Below the pieces are notes generated by a model, which searched no databases, was not told the DNA's origin, and saw only the letters and a program-made list of their open reading frames with translations. Positions 43,398 through 52,575 of a DNA stretch of 64,000 nucleotides are shown here, piece by piece. The position numbers were made by a program, and so were the translations under genes. The stretch lies in assembly GCF_947492535.1 (NCBI RefSeq), contig NZ_CANLNH010000013.1, positions 1 through 64,000 of the forward strand. Direction: 5' to 3'. Numbering within the stretch: position 1 is the first letter of the stretch; every line of letters starts with the position of its first letter. This DNA comes from an uncultured Dokdonia sp. GTDB taxonomy: Bacteria; Bacteroidota; Bacteroidia; Flavobacteriales; Flavobacteriaceae.

Positions 43398-43816
43398 TAA
43401 CTCGCTTTGGTTAATGCTATAGGTCGCTCAAATACTTGAATATTACTAAGAAGACGCTCTTTTGTGATATTCATCATTCTCTTATTCAAAGCTGATGAAT
43501 TCTGGATATAGGTAAGATATTCTTCTACCGTAAATTGACCAATGATAATACCTTTAAGACCATTACGGAATTTCATATCCTTATGAATGGCATTTTCAAT
43601 ATAATCAGTTCTTTTTTCTATAGATAAGTCATAAAATACATTTTTATGCTTAGCAATATAGTTACGAAAAACTTCGATCAATAAGGGGCTTTGTAATTTA
43701 AGAATAGGTCGAATGGTTTCATTTTGAAATCGCTCTTCACTACTCATTTGGTCGTGAACTCTAGCGGAAGGAATTTCTGGTCGTATGCGTTTAATATCAT
43801 TGGGCCTGTCATTCAT
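43397..43816 (-). CDS. Conserved hypothetical protein
   Basis: 139-residue soluble protein, mostly helical (FQNETIRPILKLQSPLLIEVFRNYI, VEEYLTYIQNSSALNKRMMNI), with no signal peptide. Relatives in Flavobacteriia are sometimes labelled glyoxalase, but no glyoxalase metal motif is visible. ATG 43816 is chosen because the longer in-frame ORF reads through a palindrome copy (43851-43870) and has no supporting homology. Coupled to the 46-aa membrane protein gene downstream. Confidence 0.75.
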   Translation of the reverse strand: MNDRPNDIKRIRPEIPSARVHDQMSSEERFQNETIRPILKLQSPLLIEVFRNYIAKHKNVFYDLSIEKRTDYIENAIHKDMKFRNGLKGIIIGQFTVEEYLTYIQNSSALNKRMMNITKERLLSNIQVFERPIALTKAS

Positions 43817-43850
43817 AATTTTGAGTTTTATTAAAAATACGAATACAGTA

Positions 43851-43870
43851 TACGCTTTCGCGAAAGCGTA
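43851..43870. repeat. Palindrome copy 10, intergenic
   Basis: TACGCTTTCGCGAAAGCGTA, 35 bp upstream of the ATG at 43816. Confidence 0.95.
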
Positions 43871-43900
43871 CCCAGAGTTTATCAACCAGTTATTAACGAA

Positions 43901-43927
43901 CAAAGCCCCTGTAAAACAGAGGCTTTG
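43901..43927 (-). terminator. Probable terminator of the OmpA porin gene
   Basis: Hairpin CAAAGCCCCT / AGAGGCTTTG with one mismatch, 31 bp past the porin stop on the minus strand. The T-run is weak. Confidence 0.6.
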
Positions 43928-43957
43928 AAAGAATTAACACTATAAGTAGATATACGA

Positions 43958-45244
43958 TTACTTAAGTTTGAAGGTAACTCTACGTACAAGTTGTCTAGCA
44001 TCAGTATCTGTGATTCCAGTATCTTCACCAGCACCAGTAATAGATAATCTGCTTGCATCAATACCAGATGCTACAAGAATATCAAATACTCTTTTGGCTC
44101 TTTTTTCTGAAAGTTGTTGGTTATATGTTGCATTTCCTACTTCATCAGCATATCCAATAAGCTCTGCTTTTTTGCTTGGGTTTGCAGATAGGTATTTAAT
44201 AAGGTAGTTAATTGCATCTAAACTATAAAGTTCAGGTTTTGTACTGTTAAACTGGAAGTATACATTTACATACCCGTCATTTAATAGTTTTGCAATAATA
44301 TCAGAGCTTCCACCAGAAGAAAGGTTTTTCAGGTCGCTTTTCTTAGCGTATTGTGCTTCTAATCCAGCTTCTAACTCGTCTGGGATACCATTTTTATTTA
44401 CATCTACAGCATATCCTTTTGTATCTACTGCTACGCCAGATACCGTATTCTTCTCACGATCTAAATAATCTGCAACTCCATCTTGATCTGTATCAATTAA
44501 GTCGGTTTCTACTTTCGCAAGGCGTTCTTCTAGATCGTCTATTTTTTCAGTATCAATAGTTTCCTCTACATACCAATCTGCATGTACTTTACTTTTACCT
44601 AAAGCGATATGTACTCCTATAGTTCCTGTTATGTAGAAACCATCAAATCCTCTTAGGGTTCTATTTACAACACTTCCATCAAACGTTAAGTTTTGTCTGA
44701 TGTTCCCTACTGCAGTAACATCTCCAAATAAAGAAATTCTATCCGATAAACGTACTTGAGGAGAAATTCCTACGATAGCACTTAATACCTGGTCGGCATC
44801 TCCAAAAGCTCTATCTACGGGCGTTTTTGAAGTAAGTCTTCCATATCCCATACCTCCATGAGCAAGAATACTAAAGTCTTGTGTCCATTCCTTAAAATCC
44901 AGTACATTTCCTAGATTAATAACACCTTCAAGAGAAAATGTATACAACGTACTCTCAAACTCTACATCGGCATCCCCTTCAGTAAAACTATTATATCCTA
45001 ATCCTGCTCTTAAACCCGCTTTTGTATTAAACATATAACGTGCTCCAAGATTTACAGTAAATGGAGATGGTGTACTTGAAAATGCACCACTTACTACTGG
45101 ACGTACAGGCTTATTCAGTCCAGCACTTATATCGATAGACCACTTGTTGAAAAGAGCTTCTGTTGTTGTATCTTCTTCTTGAGAAAAAGAGTTAAAACAA
45201 CATACAATACCTAGTAGGAATGTTAAGAGTAATTGTTTTTTCAT
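43958..45244 (-). CDS. OmpA family outer-membrane porin
   Basis: 428 residues: signal peptide (MKKQLLLTFLLGIVCCFNSFSQ), an N-terminal eight-strand barrel (about 35-215; VNLGARYMFNTKAGLRAGLGYNS), a calcium-binding thrombospondin type 3-like linker (DTDQDGVADYLDREKNT, DVNKNGIPDELEAG) and a C-terminal OmpA domain (about 305-428; VNVYFQFNSTKPELYSLDAI, ELIGYADEVGNATYNQQLSEKRA). A major structural outer-membrane protein, normally highly expressed in Bacteroidota. Start and length fit the family. Confidence 0.93.
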   Translation of the reverse strand: MKKQLLLTFLLGIVCCFNSFSQEEDTTTEALFNKWSIDISAGLNKPVRPVVSGAFSSTPSPFTVNLGARYMFNTKAGLRAGLGYNSFTEGDADVEFESTLYTFSLEGVINLGNVLDFKEWTQDFSILAHGGMGYGRLTSKTPVDRAFGDADQVLSAIVGISPQVRLSDRISLFGDVTAVGNIRQNLTFDGSVVNRTLRGFDGFYITGTIGVHIALGKSKVHADWYVEETIDTEKIDDLEERLAKVETDLIDTDQDGVADYLDREKNTVSGVAVDTKGYAVDVNKNGIPDELEAGLEAQYAKKSDLKNLSSGGSSDIIAKLLNDGYVNVYFQFNSTKPELYSLDAINYLIKYLSANPSKKAELIGYADEVGNATYNQQLSEKRAKRVFDILVASGIDASRLSITGAGEDTGITDTDARQLVRRVTFKLK

Positions 45245-45421
45245 TGAATATAGTTTTTAAAAAAATTAAGGCGCGAAAATAGTATCATTTTTCTGATGCG
45301 ACTTGCTTTTTAACAATAAATTTTTAGCTAAAATTTAATTTAATTAGGACTTAAAATAGATGATATTCAATGAGTTTGAATTAAAATGCATTTTTTGTAA
45401 AAAAACCGTTAATAAACAACT

Positions 45422-45450
45422 AAAAAAGCCTCCAATTGGAGGCTTTTTTA
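45422..45450 (-). terminator. Bidirectional terminator
   Basis: AAAAAAGCCTCC-AATT-GGAGGCTTTTTT, symmetric, between the OmpA porin promoter region and the 3' end of the BNR-repeat gene (stop at 45473). Confidence 0.85.
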
Positions 45451-45472
45451 CGTATTCTATAAAAATGAATTA

Positions 45473-48400
45473 TTACTTTAAAAAGTCTTCTTTACTCTTT
45501 AATTCAATAGCAGGTAATCCCGCTTTTTCTATAAACTTAGTATACTTAGCTAGTTGTTTACTTTTAATTTTTCCGTAATCGGATTTTGCTTTTGTAAAAC
45601 GATCAGAAAGTAAGGTGAGATTTTCTAATTGTGCTTGTGATGGTGCTTCAAAGTTTGCAGCAACATCGCTATATAATTGCCCTAGTTTTTCTCGTAATTG
45701 AGGTGGGGCAGAATCTACATAGTTATCACCTGTAGTAATTACTAATGTTTCTTTTATCGCATTTAGCTCATTGATAAGCGCTTGTGCTACTTTCTTAGCT
45801 TTTGGATTTGTTGCTATGGCTTTCTCTCCATTTTTGATTGTCTCATCTATTTCATATACCATATATGCTAAGTCTTCTTGTAAGTTAAAAAGTTTTTTAG
45901 CAGTAGTATATTGTGCGTCTCTTTCCTTAGCTGTGATGAAAGATTTAGGATCATTTTTAATCTCAAAGGTAGTCTCATACGTATCTTTTCCTTTTTTAAG
46001 GACAGCTTTATACATACCCGCTTTTGCTCTTAACGTTTGGAAACCACTAAAACTAAGGGTTTTTCCAGCGGCGCTTTTAGGTGCCTTGGAGGTATAGTTC
46101 CAACGTACAATGTTAATTCCTTTTGATTTCCCAGGAGAAAGAGAAGTAATCTTATTTCCTTCCATATCTTGGATTTCTAAGGTCATTTTTCCAAACGTAT
46201 GTCTTTTCTTTAAATAATACTTTAATTGTACTGAAGTCCCAGGGTTTGGTCCTACAAATTCTAATTCAGTACTACCGCCGCCAAAACCACCTTCTTCAAC
46301 CATAGTTCCTGGTTTTGTATTAAAAAAGTGTACTTTCTTTGCTAGTACATCTTGCGTAACTTCACGTAGTGTACTAATATCATCAATGATAATGACACCA
46401 CGTCCATGGGTACCAGCAACTAAGTCATTTGTCTTTTTCTGAAGATCTAGAAAATGTATTGCTGTATGTGGGAAGTTATTGGTGAAATGAGACCAATTCT
46501 TACCTCCGTTAACGGTAATGTATAAACCATCTTCGGCACCTAAGAATAATAAGTCTTCATTTTCATAATCTTCTTGAATATTACGAGCAAATAAAGGGAT
46601 GTCATCTGTTACTATGCTTGTCCAAGTTGCTCCATAATTTTTTGTTTTATATACATAAGGTTTCATATCGCCTCGTGCATGTCCATCAAATACGGCATAA
46701 GCAGTTCCTTTTCCGTGCACACTTGCTTCTATATGGTATACCCATGTATTGGCAGGAAGCCCTTGGATATTTGCAGTAACATTGGTCCAGTTTTGACCAC
46801 CATCTCTGGTAATTTGTACATTTCCATCATCAGTTCCTACCCAAAGTACTTTTTCATCCATTGGTGATTCTGCAATCGTAAAGATGGTTGTATGCTTTTC
46901 TGCCCCAGAAGTGTCATTAGAAAGCCCACCTGATTTTGTAGGTTGTTTTGCAGGATCGTTTGTCGTTAAATCTGGAGAAATAATTTTCCAGGTATCTCCC
47001 ATATTATCACTCACATGTAAATACTGACTTCCCATATAAAAACGATCGGGTTGATGTGCACTTACGGCCATAGGAGCATTCCAATTGAAACGTAAATCAT
47101 CATACCCAGCAACAGGAAGTGGTTTTACGTTCTTTGTATAGTTGCGCTCCATATCATAACGCCACACATTATCAGCACCTTGCATTTCTGAATATAGAAT
47201 CTCTTTCGTTGGGTGTTTTAATACTCTAAATCCATCACCTACACCTACACGTACCCAATCACGCGCTTCTACACCTCCAGGAGAAGAAGAAGGACCATAC
47301 CAAGAACCATTATCCTGTAGTCCTCCATAAATTCGATAAGGCTCAGCATCATCTACACTAATATGGTAAAATTGTGATAAAGGTAAATTAGCTACTATTT
47401 CCATTGTAGTGCCTTGATTCCAAGAACGGTATACACCACCATCAGTTCCTACGTGCATTCTATCAGAGTTATTGATATCAAAAACGATATCATGAATATC
47501 AGAATGCATATTTCCTAAAGGAATAAAGGTGTTTCCACCATCTTTAGAAATAGATCCACTTAATCCTCCTTTTACTACGACATCAGGATCTTTAGGGTCA
47601 ACTACAATTCTAGAGAAGTAAAAGGGACGAACCGTTAATGAAAAATCACTATTGGTGAGTTCCCAAGAGGCTCCTGCATCATTAGAGCGATATAATCCTT
47701 TGTCTTTTTCAGACTCTATTACGGCATAGACTCTATTAGAATCTGATGGAGCTACAGCAATACCAATACGCCCTAGCATCCCTTCAGGAAACCCTTTGTG
47801 TATTTTATTCCATGTAGCACCTCCATCTGTCGACTTATATAATGCACTCCCTGGTCCTCCAGAATTAAAATCCCAAGCCGTACGTCTATGTTCCCACATC
47901 GCAGCATATAAGATATCTGGATTGTTTGGGTCCATCATAAAATCGGCAGCACCTGTGTTTTCATCTACATATAAGATATTATTCCATGTTTTTCCTCCAT
48001 CAGTAGTTTTATAAATACCACGCTCTGTACTTTCACTCCAAAGCGACCCTAATACAGCTACATAAACTACATCACTATTTTTAGGGTGAATTTCTATACC
48101 AGAAATACGCTCTGATTTGTCAAATCCCATTTTGTCCCAATTAATACCTCCATCTTTAGATCTGTACAATCCATCTCCTATAGAAACAGAGTTACGTGTC
48201 CAGATTTCACCAGTACCGACCCAAATTGTTTTATCTGGATCATTAGGATCTATAGCTACTTGACCAATAGATTGGATATGATCTTCAAAAATAGGAGCGT
48301 AGGAGGCACCTCCATCATTAGATTTCCAAACACCACCACCCGCAGTACCTGTATATATAATTTGTGGATTGGTTGGATGCACTTCCATATCGATAATACG

Positions 48401-48541
48401 GCCACTCATTAAAGCAGGTCCGATTTGTCTAGCGGTAATATCTCCAAAAAGTTCTTTTCCTTTAAGGACAATTTCTTGCGCAGTACCTACTAAAGCAAAG
48501 GATGCAAAGAGGCACCCTAAAAAAATGTTTTTAGTTTTCAT
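45473..48541 (-). CDS. Large secreted BNR/sortilin-like propeller protein
   Basis: 1022-residue exported protein (signal to about LVGTAQE) made of many BNR/Asp-box-type repeats forming beta-propellers: GTAGGGVWKSNDGGASYAPIF, GDGLYRSKDGGINWDKMGF, YKTTDGGKTWNNI, LYRSNDAGASWELTN and QITRDGGQNWTNV. The C-terminal 250 residues form a beta domain and helical tail. Families of this type are annotated as glycosyl hydrolase or VPS10-like, but I see no catalytic residue set. There is no C-terminal T9SS signal. Its substrate is unknown. Confidence 0.88.
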   Translation of the reverse strand: MKTKNIFLGCLFASFALVGTAQEIVLKGKELFGDITARQIGPALMSGRIIDMEVHPTNPQIIYTGTAGGGVWKSNDGGASYAPIFEDHIQSIGQVAIDPNDPDKTIWVGTGEIWTRNSVSIGDGLYRSKDGGINWDKMGFDKSERISGIEIHPKNSDVVYVAVLGSLWSESTERGIYKTTDGGKTWNNILYVDENTGAADFMMDPNNPDILYAAMWEHRRTAWDFNSGGPGSALYKSTDGGATWNKIHKGFPEGMLGRIGIAVAPSDSNRVYAVIESEKDKGLYRSNDAGASWELTNSDFSLTVRPFYFSRIVVDPKDPDVVVKGGLSGSISKDGGNTFIPLGNMHSDIHDIVFDINNSDRMHVGTDGGVYRSWNQGTTMEIVANLPLSQFYHISVDDAEPYRIYGGLQDNGSWYGPSSSPGGVEARDWVRVGVGDGFRVLKHPTKEILYSEMQGADNVWRYDMERNYTKNVKPLPVAGYDDLRFNWNAPMAVSAHQPDRFYMGSQYLHVSDNMGDTWKIISPDLTTNDPAKQPTKSGGLSNDTSGAEKHTTIFTIAESPMDEKVLWVGTDDGNVQITRDGGQNWTNVTANIQGLPANTWVYHIEASVHGKGTAYAVFDGHARGDMKPYVYKTKNYGATWTSIVTDDIPLFARNIQEDYENEDLLFLGAEDGLYITVNGGKNWSHFTNNFPHTAIHFLDLQKKTNDLVAGTHGRGVIIIDDISTLREVTQDVLAKKVHFFNTKPGTMVEEGGFGGGSTELEFVGPNPGTSVQLKYYLKKRHTFGKMTLEIQDMEGNKITSLSPGKSKGINIVRWNYTSKAPKSAAGKTLSFSGFQTLRAKAGMYKAVLKKGKDTYETTFEIKNDPKSFITAKERDAQYTTAKKLFNLQEDLAYMVYEIDETIKNGEKAIATNPKAKKVAQALINELNAIKETLVITTGDNYVDSAPPQLREKLGQLYSDVAANFEAPSQAQLENLTLLSDRFTKAKSDYGKIKSKQLAKYTKFIEKAGLPAIELKSKEDFLK

Positions 48542-48573
48542 GAGAATTCTGATTGATTAGTATTGGTATATCT

Positions 48574-48590
48574 TTTCGCTTAAAGCGAAA
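48574..48590. repeat. Inverted repeat TTTCGCTTAAAGCGAAA, second copy
   Basis: Identical to the 17-mer in alkB (18108-18124). It lies upstream of the BNR gene ATG, next to a terminator-like stem AAACCTCA / TGAGGTTT (48595-48621). Confidence 0.8.
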
Positions 48591-48594
48591 TAAA

Positions 48595-48621
48595 AAACCT
48601 CAATCTTTACGACTGAGGTTT
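48595..48621 (-). terminator. Terminator of the lipoprotein-sorting-like gene
   Basis: AAACCTCA...TGAGGTTT hairpin just past the stop at 48637 on the minus strand. Confidence 0.65.
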
Positions 48622-48636
48622 GTATATATTTATCTC

Positions 48637-49395
48637 TTATTCCTGAGTAGGGAACGCAAACATATCATCTGTTACTTCTGGATCGAAATCAATATTTTTT
48701 ATTGCTATTTCTTGACCGCCCGGTTGTCCTTTAAGACCAGATACAATTGAAGTTGCGAAATATAATCCGTTGTACTCAGTATAGTCACTGTACTTTGTTG
48801 AAGCAATCTGTCCTTTAGCTGGTCCAGAAGGAATTTCTCGCTCTTCAACAATAGGAACAAAATTTTCAGTATCAAAGTATACAAAAACAACATTAGGAGC
48901 TTCTTGTCCATCTACTTTAATAGGCTCTTTTGTTAACTTAATTTTAAATGTTTCCGTTCCTTCAATAGTTTCTTTTCCTAAAAGCTCTAAAGTATACCCT
49001 TTCTTCTTGTAGTTTAAAAACTGATCAGGAAAATCATTACTGTCTAATTTTCTGTTTTCAGCACTTTCGGTGTCACTTTTTTCAGCTTTCATAGACGTTT
49101 GATTTGTACTCCATAATGTTTCTCCATCAAAAACATCAAAATAAAACTTTTGTCCTTGAAAATCAGCTACACCATAATTTCTTCCGTCTGTCATTTGAAT
49201 TTGAGTGATAGGTATTTCAAGACCCTGTACCTTAATAAAACCGGTCATTTTAATTCCCTTAACAGCTTTCCAAGCATCTTCACCTCCTGTATTTTCAAGA
49301 TAGTTTGCAATAATCTCATCTGCAGTTTGAGCCTGTGTAGCTGGTATAGCAACAGCCATAAGTACTACTGCAACTAATAATTTAATCGTTTTCAT
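48637..49395 (-). CDS. LolA-like outer-membrane lipoprotein-sorting protein
   Basis: 252-residue exported protein (signal MKTIKLLVAVVLMAVAIPATQAQT) with the LolA/LolB-like half-barrel pattern: ADEIIANYLENTGGEDAWKAVKGIKMTG, FYFDVFDGETLWSTN, GKETIEGTETFKIKLTKEP, VVFVYFDTENFVPIVEER and YSDYTEYNGLYFATSI. Members of this Bacteroidota group are named outer-membrane lipoprotein-sorting proteins by fold; lipid transport is plausible but unproven. 96 bp upstream of the BNR gene, but a terminator separates them. Confidence 0.8.
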   Translation of the reverse strand: MKTIKLLVAVVLMAVAIPATQAQTADEIIANYLENTGGEDAWKAVKGIKMTGFIKVQGLEIPITQIQMTDGRNYGVADFQGQKFYFDVFDGETLWSTNQTSMKAEKSDTESAENRKLDSNDFPDQFLNYKKKGYTLELLGKETIEGTETFKIKLTKEPIKVDGQEAPNVVFVYFDTENFVPIVEEREIPSGPAKGQIASTKYSDYTEYNGLYFATSIVSGLKGQPGGQEIAIKNIDFDPEVTDDMFAFPTQE

Positions 49396-49696
49396 AAAAA
49401 TATAATTTGTGTGTTTGTTGTTTGATGTTTAGCCATAAGACTATTGCGTGTTCTTTTTGTTACAGATTTTTTGGTTTTTTTAACGTTCTATTTTTAAGGA
49501 GTATATTGATTACTTGTAAAATTATTTTTAACATCCTAGAATTAAGCTTCTAAGCTATATTCTATTATCTGTACAAAGAATCGCGAATTTTTATTAAATA
49601 TACTCATTTTTACGCTAACGTTGTAGTTGATTTTATATCCTAAATATCGTAAGTAAAGACGATTCTTTTATCTTTATCATTTTACAACAGCTCAGC
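49396..49696. other. Intergenic region, nothing recognised
   Basis: About 300 bp of AT-rich DNA between the divergent LolA-like and DUF72 genes. It must hold two promoters, but I see no clear consensus box, ORF or repeat. Confidence 0.6.
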
Positions 49697-50599
49697 ATGA
49701 AATTTGGAAAAGTAGAACAACCAGAAACGATAGATTTTACATTACCTCAGGATCACATAGATACAGAAAGAGTATTAAGTAGTACTTCCAGTTCAGATCC
49801 ACTTCAGGTATATGTAGGTTGTGCAAAATGGAATAAACAAGATTTAAAAAACTTTTATCCAAGAGGTACAAAAGATGAATTAGGCTATTACTCAAGTCAG
49901 TTTAACTGTATAGAATTAAATGCTACTTTTTATAGGCTTTTTCCAAAAGAACAGTATGAAAAATGGTATGATAAAACCCCAGAAGGATTTAAGTTTTTTC
50001 CTAAAATCACCAACAATATAAGTCATTTGAAAAGACTTATTGATTCTGAACAATACATCCCTGAATATTTGGATCATACACTGGCCTTAAAAGAAAAGTT
50101 GGGAACGATCTTCTTACAAATGCATAATAACTTTCAACCTAAAAATTTTGATAGAGTTGACAACTTTATCAATAACTGGCCTTCTCATGTACCTATTGCA
50201 CTAGAGTTTAGGCATACCGATTGGTTTAATGATCCGCAAGTGTCCGATCGTTTATATCATGCATTAGAAGAAAATAATATGGCTAATGTGCTTGTAGATA
50301 CAGCAGGAAGACGTGATATCATGCATATGCGTTTAACAAATAATGAAGCTTTTATCCGTTTTGTAGGAGCCAATCATGAAAGTGATTATACGCGATTAGA
50401 TGATTGGATAGTACGCTTACAAAAATGGACGTCTCAGGGATTGAAAAACATACATTTCTTTATTCATCAAAATGTTGAGGTAGAATCGCCTTTACTTTCT
50501 GCTTATTTTATAAAAAAACTGAATAGTGCATTATCATTAGATATAAAGATTCCAGAAACACTTTCTCAAAATAACACGAATACACCTACCTTATTTTAA
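49697..50599 (+). CDS. DUF72 domain protein
   Basis: 300-residue TIM-barrel-like DUF72 protein: YVGCAKWNKQDLKNFYP, YYSSQFNCIELNATFYRLF, FKFFPKITNNISHLKRL, FLQMHNNFQPKNF, ALEFRHTDWF and FIHQNVEVESPLLSAYFIKKL. The function of the family is unknown. Its last base is the first base of the gluconokinase fusion gene (TAATG), so it leads the gluconate operon. Confidence 0.88.
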   Translation: MKFGKVEQPETIDFTLPQDHIDTERVLSSTSSSDPLQVYVGCAKWNKQDLKNFYPRGTKDELGYYSSQFNCIELNATFYRLFPKEQYEKWYDKTPEGFKFFPKITNNISHLKRLIDSEQYIPEYLDHTLALKEKLGTIFLQMHNNFQPKNFDRVDNFINNWPSHVPIALEFRHTDWFNDPQVSDRLYHALEENNMANVLVDTAGRRDIMHMRLTNNEAFIRFVGANHESDYTRLDDWIVRLQKWTSQGLKNIHFFIHQNVEVESPLLSAYFIKKLNSALSLDIKIPETLSQNNTNTPTLF

Positions 50600-52485
50600 T
50601 GGCAACTATATACATCGTAATGGGCGTTTCTGGAGTAGGGAAAACTACGTTAGGTAAAGCCATTGCACAAAAAATGAATATTCCGTTTTATGATGCAGAT
50701 GATTTTCATCCTCAAGCAAATATCGATAAAATGGCCTCAGGGATTCCGCTTCAAGATGAAGACAGGTGGCCTTGGTTAGACCGTATTGTAAACCAATATG
50801 ATCAATGGCAAACCAAAGGAGCTGTTCTCGCTTGTTCAGCACTTAAAGAAAGTTATCGGGATAGACTAAAAGTAGATCAGTTACAGGTAAAGACCATCTA
50901 CCTTTCGGCAAATTTTGAGAGTATACAACAACGACTTGCTGCTCGTAAAAATCATTTTTTTAATCCTGATTTATTACAATCTCAATTTGATACGTTAGAA
51001 GCTCCAACGTCTGGAATCATTTGCGATGCTAGTTTACAAAAAGATAGATTACTACAATATATTATGAATACCATTACTGCACAAAACACATCACAATTGG
51101 GCCTTATAGGATTAGGAGTTATGGGGAAATCGCTTTCGCGAAATTTTGCCAATAATCACATATCTATGTCTTTGTTTAATAGACATGTATCAGGCGTAGA
51201 AGAAGATGTTGCTGTAAATTTTGTTACTTCATATCCAGAACTAACCAATAGTAAAGGGTTTGATGATATAGAAGCTTTTGTAAAATCACTTTCGCTTCCG
51301 CGAAAAATATTCCTGATGGTCAATGCTGGTCCCGCAGTAGATACTGTAATTACTTCTTTAGAACCGTACCTATCTGAAGGTGATATCATCATGGATGGCG
51401 GAAATAGTCACTACGTAGATACACAACGTCGTGTAGAAGTATTAAAAGAGAAAGGAATTCATTTCTTAGGTGTAGGTGTTTCTGGAGGCGAAGAAGGTGC
51501 TTTAAAAGGTCCTTCCATAATGCCTGGAGGTACCGCCGAAGCATATGAACACGTCGGACCATTTTTAGAAGCAATAGCTGCGAGAGATGCTCATGGAAAT
51601 GCATGTTGTGCGCATGTTGGTTCTGGAGGTTCTGGACACTTTGTAAAGATGATTCATAATGGGATTGAATATGCAGAAATGCAATTAATCGCTGAGGCAT
51701 ATGATATTCTTCGTAATCATTGTAGCTTATCATTAGAACAGATAGCTCAGACGTTTGACACATGGAATGAAGGGGCAGAAAATAGTTATTTATTGGAGAT
51801 CTCAGCAAAGATTGTTCGCAAAACAGAAAATGGTCAACCATTGATAGATGTGATTTTAGATAAAGCAAAACAAAAAGGAACAGGAAGTTGGAGTACAACA
51901 GCAGCTTTACAAATAGGAGTCCCTTTTGATACGATAGCACAATCGGTACTTGCTAGAATTATATCTTCAGAAAAAGCACAACGTGTTAAAGGGCAATCAT
52001 TATATGCGATTGATAGAGCAGAGATTCATGAGTTAGATATCGCTACAATTAGAGAAGCATATCAAACAGCACGGATTATCAATCATGCGATAGGATTTGA
52101 AACGCTTCGAAAAGCTTCCTCTGAATATGAGTGGGATTTGCATCTTTCGGAAATTGCTCGTATTTGGACCAATGGTTGTATTATACGTTCTACATTGATG
52201 GAACAAATCATTTCAGTGTTACATGGTTTTGATGACAATATATTATTTCACGAAAGTGTAATACCAGAAATGACAAAAGGACAAGCAGCATTAAAAAAAG
52301 TAGTACAAGATAGTGTAGGAGCTGGTGCAGCCATACCTGTTTTTTGTGCATCACTTTCCTATTTCAATGCGATGATTCAAGGAGACTCTTCTGCAAATAT
52401 GATACAAGCGCAACGAGACTTTTTCGGAGCACATACGTACGAACGAAAAGATAAAGAAGGATCATTTCATACCCATTGGGAATAG
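50599..52485 (+). CDS. Fused gluconokinase and 6-phosphogluconate dehydrogenase
   Basis: 628-residue two-domain enzyme. Residues 1-160: thermoresistant gluconokinase with P-loop GVSGVGKTTLGK, DDFHP, GIPLQDEDRWPWL and ACSALKESYRD. Residues 165-628: decarboxylating 6-phosphogluconate dehydrogenase with NADP fold LGLIGLGVMGKSLSRNFA, DGGNSHYVDTQRR, GVGVSGGEEGALKGPSIMPGG, the catalytic Lys/Glu segment GHFVKMIHNGIEYAEMQ and KGTGSWS. The fusion would turn gluconate into ribulose-5-phosphate plus CO2 on one chain. Domains are complete. The following GntP transporter supports this role. I give no symbol because the fusion spans gntK and gnd. Confidence 0.95.
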   Translation: MATIYIVMGVSGVGKTTLGKAIAQKMNIPFYDADDFHPQANIDKMASGIPLQDEDRWPWLDRIVNQYDQWQTKGAVLACSALKESYRDRLKVDQLQVKTIYLSANFESIQQRLAARKNHFFNPDLLQSQFDTLEAPTSGIICDASLQKDRLLQYIMNTITAQNTSQLGLIGLGVMGKSLSRNFANNHISMSLFNRHVSGVEEDVAVNFVTSYPELTNSKGFDDIEAFVKSLSLPRKIFLMVNAGPAVDTVITSLEPYLSEGDIIMDGGNSHYVDTQRRVEVLKEKGIHFLGVGVSGGEEGALKGPSIMPGGTAEAYEHVGPFLEAIAARDAHGNACCAHVGSGGSGHFVKMIHNGIEYAEMQLIAEAYDILRNHCSLSLEQIAQTFDTWNEGAENSYLLEISAKIVRKTENGQPLIDVILDKAKQKGTGSWSTTAALQIGVPFDTIAQSVLARIISSEKAQRVKGQSLYAIDRAEIHELDIATIREAYQTARIINHAIGFETLRKASSEYEWDLHLSEIARIWTNGCIIRSTLMEQIISVLHGFDDNILFHESVIPEMTKGQAALKKVVQDSVGAGAAIPVFCASLSYFNAMIQGDSSANMIQAQRDFFGAHTYERKDKEGSFHTHWE

Positions 52486-52575
52486 AAAAGATGATATATT
52501 CTCTACAAAAACATTTAAAAAGTAAATAATTTAGTAGTATTCAAAGACTCATTACTCAAAGACCCACCACGCATT

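Noticed and set aside
43817-43903. Upstream extension of the 139-aa hypothetical gene
   Set aside because: The extra residues come from the palindrome copy and adjacent AT-rich DNA, with no coding signature.
45360-45578. 72-codon plus-strand ORF near the BNR gene end
   Set aside because: It runs through a symmetric terminator and into the antisense of the BNR gene; the KKPPIGGFF-like translation is the terminator stem.
45473-48541. Glycoside hydrolase function for the BNR-repeat protein
   Set aside because: BNR/Asp-box repeats define the propeller only; I could not identify a sialidase Arg triad or other catalytic set.
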